Positions 42,801 to 44,676 of a stretch of 44,676 nt of DNA are shown piece after piece. The position numbers were made by a program, and so were the translations under genes. Source of the DNA: Clostridia bacterium (GTDB taxonomy: Bacteria > Bacillota > Clostridia > Christensenellales > CAG-138); NCBI GenBank assembly GCA_017525875.1, contig JAFXSG010000043.1, positions 1 through 44,676 on the forward strand. The letters run 5' to 3'. The notes under the pieces were generated by a model. It had not been told where the DNA came from. It ran no database searches and saw nothing but the letters and a program-made list of their open reading frames with translations. The first letter of the stretch is position 1, and every line of letters begins with the position of its first letter.

Positions 42801-44676
42801 TACACCTTCGCGGGCTGGACTCCGGAAGTCGTTGCAGCCTCTGCTGATGCGACCTATACCGCAACGTTCACCGCGACTAAGAGAAGCTACACCATCACCT
42901 GGAAGGACGACGACGGTACCGTGATCAACACCACCTCGGTCGAGTACGGCATTGTCCCCACTCATGCCGATCCGACCAAGGAAGCGACAGCCCAGTACAC
43001 CTACACCTTCGCAGGTTGGGATCCCGCGCCTGTTGCAGTCACCGGCAAAGCGACCTATACCGCGACATACACTCAAACGGTCAACAGTTACACCATTACC
43101 TGGAAGAACGACGATGGTTCCGTGATCGACACCACCACAGTCGAGTACGGCACTGTCCCCACTCACGCGGATCCTTCCAAAGCAGCTGATGCCCAGTACA
43201 CATACGGCTTCTCCGGCTGGACTCCCGAAGTCGTTGCCGTCACCGGCGATGCGACCTACACCGCAACCTACAGCTCTACCGTCAATAAGTACACGATTAA
43301 GTTCATGAACGACGACGGCACCGTGCTCCAGAGCTCTGAGGTAGCCTATGGCGAGACTCCCGCCTACACCGGCGAGACTCCGACCAAGGATGCGACCGCC
43401 CAGTACACCTACACCTTCGCGGGCTGGAGTCCCGAGATTGCATCCGTAACCGGCGATGCTGAGTACACTGCAACCTACAGCTCCGCCGTCAACCAGTATA
43501 CGATCACTTTTGTGAACGAGGACGGCACGGTACTGCAGAGCAGTGAAGTCGAGTATGGTCAGATACCTGCCTACACCGGCGCGACCCCGACCAAGGATGC
43601 GACAGCGCAGTACACCTACACTTTCTCCGGCTGGACTAATGATGGAGGAACGACCGTGTACGGACCGAGTGACTCGCTGCCTCCTGTCAGCGGTGCTGCG
43701 ACCTACACTGCTAACTTCGCAGAAACGATCAATACCTATACGGTAACTTGGAAAAACTGGAATGACGACATCCTTGAGACCGATGAGGCCGTTCAGTGCG
43801 GAACGATACCGAACTATGACGGCATCACACCGACCAAGGAAGCGGATGCACAGTACACTTACACCCATTACGGATGGAAGTGCGGCGACACTGTCTACAG
43901 TCTGAATGATGAATTGCCGGCAGTCACGGCCGATATGGTCTTCATCGCTCAGTTTGACAGCACGCTCAGAAGCTATACGATAACCTGGCGTGTGGATGAT
44001 ATTGAGACTTACGATGTTGTTCCGTACGGCCGGAAGCCCGTTTACAACAACGGCGTCGACCCAACGAAGGAAGATACCGCACAGTTCCACTACACCTTCA
44101 CCGGATGGAAAGATGGAGCAAATACATACACTTCGGCCCAGCTCCCGATCGTCACAGGTCCTGCGACCTATACGGCGGAATTTGAATCCTGTTTAAGGAG
44201 CTACACCATCACCTGGAAGAACGACGACGGTTCCGTGATCGACACCACCACAGTCGAGTACGGCACTGTCCCCACTCACGCGGATCCTTCCAAAGCAGCT
44301 GATGCCCAGTACACATACGGCTTCTCCGGCTGGACTCCCGAAGTCGTTGCAGTCACCGGCGACGCGACCTACACCGCGACTTACACCACGACGGTCAATG
44401 AATACACCATCACCTGGAAGAACGACGATGGCTCCGTGATCGACACCACCACGGTCGCATATGGCACTGTACCCACTCACGCGGATCCTTCCAAACAAGT
44501 TACTGCACAGTACACCTACACCTTCGCAGGTTGGGATCCCGCGCCTGTGACGGTCACCGGCGATGCGACCTATACCGCGACATACACTCAAACGGTCAAC
44601 AGTTACACCATCACCTGGAAGAACGACGATGGTTCCGTGATCGACACCACCACAGTCGAGTACGGCACTGTCCCCA
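36825..44676 (+). CDS. Giant secreted surface protein, first 2617 codons (3' end outside the window)
   Basis: The frame is open from the ATG at 36825 (AAGGAG just upstream) to the window end. I followed it through several points (38580, 40020, 43680, 44199). Signal peptide ~1-31 (KRFLTLVLVSVLLLSFMP, then cleavage near ARA). Residues ~150-260 resemble a divergent InlB B-repeat (TFTPAENGSYTVDG, GYVFAGWIVDG). Residues ~260-1950 are Asn/Ser/Thr/Gly-rich with short strands and recurring IGTI-N and YA-xN-GxI motifs, suggesting a beta-solenoid. From ~1953 onward are ten InlB/Flg_new-like repeats (YTITWKNDDGSVID ... QYTYTFAGW ... ATYTATY). Adhesin or wall protein is the likely role. Anchor signals, if any, are beyond the window. 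Several long frames on the opposite strand here are shadows of this gene. Confidence 0.88.
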   Translation, partial: MKMLKSILKRFLTLVLVSVLLLSFMPEARAEERSEVLSEPTRATLNPGVSGLSAESSGDGNWSANSTQHSIDGSVKTTSSTNCGNTTYTQKTGTLTLTNSSGGTATLTFTAAPELNDGSVKINGTDCEPGGYTFVLANNNSVSIVITSSAQAANTTSISLTNIGLAVERDVTITFTPAENGSYTVDGNPVTSNVTLTKKSTESFAVAASPSSGYVFAGWIVDGDPSNVISTNASDSLTFTENTTVSAYFIDDSVAVFDVAGRSFYSLTSAVDYAQANSKSKITLISSGILPAGNYTIPNGKTLLIPFDVGQTVYTSEPAIVYGSHTTPTAYKTLTMATGASITVQSGGAICLSGKLSSTGQMGGWNGTPTGPDGRINMLGGSSITLNSGANLYCWGYIYGSGSVVAESGSTVYEAFQVKDWRGGSATYSISSYAFIFNQYYIQNIEVPLTVYSGATEKLYSAVNASSEAHSMAATLIGANPSSGGLFYISSGYIIKDYIESTDRLNIEVHGNVSLSSMTLTGLPMIGSVSTSNYVLPITSNLTIDLISGTTSVTQDVELIPGVEITVGREATFQINSGKRVFVYDNDDWGNYSGSTRMYPIGYSVANGTTAIRSSASLKDVLIDVNGTLTVAGSLFTSSGGANITSSEGTSGTNGKIVFSTAPTASTTINEMENNSTKVTVYFYAPHLHNADDSYSDSTGTGASTWYYDKDGEHWYRYTVDFVYNGSTVKREYFCENGQTITYNADWLTGLGATLISGTATVSVSGTNVNVSNVAANSVVTLTGTAAEFVPMFVLNEKQYQNYQLFTGNTLSESRTINGETYYVVKKAAAPMAVGEAFAAPSDAEMGVSAAAHNSVVWNISGVSATSGNAYTGTVPVGENGESYIYGFYTGAVAYNSFTDQYYPTLAAAMADVPASGTGTVRLIADCGTYEEESGTAAYANVGANLTIDLDGYNAVGRIINKGTLTLELNGGTWNYHTGATGAAAAYQGMAAMTNNGTMIIQDTVGGGEITIDAISNSAGANGSAVIRNNAGATLTVTGKDAEHLLALSHLQNINTNNYGIFNLGTIVALTNADISTKNSGSCGLNLYNYNTGVVQLISGGHMFCCSDVSVFNYGGTIDTIDGLTIDGKYGLSNRNIRTGALATGWTVAEADKGVIGTISNCRFEVGYYAINNHAVINTLTGSTFIAHPDSAQVDTRGNGLSTASEGNTYCYTIVNNNDWWYNSNIWKQVDSSSGGYTRVNYYKEEEDYRPKIGSIINCNIYAENTSTSASHGYALVNYGVIDTIGGATEIKTYKHQDNTKISTSHYAFHNLGGGIIKSIEGTVNVSATGIGTVYNDGVFTTQINYTYGNKVGGNITYQKNTYGQPSTINSITCSGTWSCGSYYTIMNSGYIGAINAPGLTLSGNTSSYNVLYNAPGGANLTYEITKKYTDSATASTEYERDTSYVKNLEKGSTIGTINGITLIGKYNVLNNQGHIGTLSNVTVSNNASSNDPTVLNGDSRYASYTEIIRTNRTSETDPHLTVTAGIVTRYDRDYTYSTPTIDVIDNLTVTSNGQYAFRNAGAIGELKNSSFTATTNYALHNSAAGPYSERQTLQCYSGSAIFGTNKYISEYSKHYKRNAATIDLIDNCTFKTNTSTYAALNVGHIGTIKNSTFQAGAITAAAYALANMNSQEREYTRDCLEDILYVTANSTSSCTAYWGSGGETNVVVYDYDQPTIELIGEGNTFIATSPVIANAGHITEINSGTGALTTITGSAAKGSAIYNYSACLDSRTTTTPYTAATAPNSSGTAGTAVNSDTLLPGAEIGTIKNVYINANGYGILNGDASTGKLPTIGELGEGLEIYAHCTTAGYHAVYNQANAKISSITGGIYTATTATTNAYKNNNTNPEYATLISGGDFKGAANERANAIFEPDNTNRQTYPENKSLTRITESVTLHDGTNADGYYYIDENHNVYTITWVVEGQQNVTTEVAEGDTPTYPNGTPAKADTAEYTYTFAGWTPEVVAASADATYTATFTATKRSYTITWKDDDGTVINTTSVEYGIVPTHADPTKEATAQYTYTFAGWDPAPVAVTGKATYTATYTQTVNSYTITWKNDDGSVIDTTTVEYGTVPTHADPSKAADAQYTYGFSGWTPEVVAVTGDATYTATYSSTVNKYTIKFMNDDGTVLQSSEVAYGETPAYTGETPTKDATAQYTYTFAGWSPEIASVTGDAEYTATYSSAVNQYTITFVNEDGTVLQSSEVEYGQIPAYTGATPTKDATAQYTYTFSGWTNDGGTTVYGPSDSLPPVSGAATYTANFAETINTYTVTWKNWNDDILETDEAVQCGTIPNYDGITPTKEADAQYTYTHYGWKCGDTVYSLNDELPAVTADMVFIAQFDSTLRSYTITWRVDDIETYDVVPYGRKPVYNNGVDPTKEDTAQFHYTFTGWKDGANTYTSAQLPIVTGPATYTAEFESCLRSYTITWKNDDGSVIDTTTVEYGTVPTHADPSKAADAQYTYGFSGWTPEVVAVTGDATYTATYTTTVNEYTITWKNDDGSVIDTTTVAYGTVPTHADPSKQVTAQYTYTFAGWDPAPVTVTGDATYTATYTQTVNSYTITWKNDDGSVIDTTTVEYGTVP
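42681..44676 (+). repeat. Ten tandem InlB-like coding repeats in the giant protein
   Basis: Unit starts: 42681, 42885, 43086, 43287, 43494, 43734, 43971, 44199, 44400 and 44601 (incomplete). Units are 201-240 bases, with the 201-base unit (67 residues) basic. The units at 43086 and 44199 are almost identical over about 160 bases. The tenth repeats the third almost base for base as far as the window end. Confidence 0.92.

Noticed and set aside
42411-44090. 559-codon open frame on the minus strand, with apparent internal repeats
   Set aside because: The repeats are the mirror of the InlB-like repeats in the giant plus-strand gene, which has a signal peptide and known domains.

Overview
The window looks like part of a chromosome from an anaerobic gut or rumen Clostridia bacterium (Oscillospirales/Christensenellales-like; this is inference from gene content, not a phylogeny). 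Pointers are strong GGAGG ribosome binding sites, sigma-A promoters with 17-bp spacers, a single-chain glycyl-tRNA synthetase, TnpV, an ECF sigma factor with an RsgI-like anti-sigma factor, and three secreted proteins ending in dockerin modules. Most genes are GC-rich. A few islands are clearly AT-richer: 389-2173, 8970-9569 and 31183-32043.

Left part (1-9900): the 3' end of a probable PD-(D/E)XK-type protein lies next to an AT-rich DUF6119/TIGR04141-like gene, a possible defence pair. A six-gene minus-strand operon follows (lipoprotein, two membrane proteins, ABC ATPase, ECF sigma factor, RsgI-like anti-sigma factor). It is bracketed by a 5'-truncated tnpV remnant on the left and an intact tnpV on the right. 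Two small accessory genes then lead up to the 3' end of tRNA-Ala(GGC), so mobile-element debris is likely.

Housekeeping block (9900-16100, minus strand): a YqeM-like methyltransferase, Hsp33, a TPR protein and a THUMP-domain RNA methyltransferase probably form one operon. A PLP aminotransferase is a separate unit with its own promoter and terminator.

Secreted proteins (16200-22800, minus strand): two large dockerin proteins share a tandem ~95-115-residue repeat domain (seven copies in total) and a jelly-roll-like domain. Each has its own promoter and terminator. Next come glyQS and rpmB (minus), then tspO and a third dockerin protein (plus), which combines an NlpC/P60-like peptidase domain with GLUG-like repeats.

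Serine biosynthesis (27500-29730): serC and serA, apparently highly expressed, with a 13-bp palindrome over the serC -35 box.

tRNA-Ser region (30775-31460): two tRNA-Ser genes (UGA, GCU) are followed by a terminator, two 161-bp direct repeats (157/161 identical) and a third degenerate copy. Each repeat has complementary ends, can fold into a branched structure, and ends with a copy of the tRNA-Ser(GCU) 3' end. This is the most unusual structure in the window.

Right part (31500-44676): a small membrane-anchored protein, a NERD protein, an FMN-dependent alpha-hydroxy-acid oxidase-like enzyme, a GNAT acetyltransferase, a tocopherol-cyclase-like protein, an Lgt-like membrane protein, and the first 2617 codons of a giant secreted protein. 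That protein has a beta-solenoid-like body and at least ten ~67-79-residue C-terminal repeats, some almost identical at DNA level. It runs off the window end.
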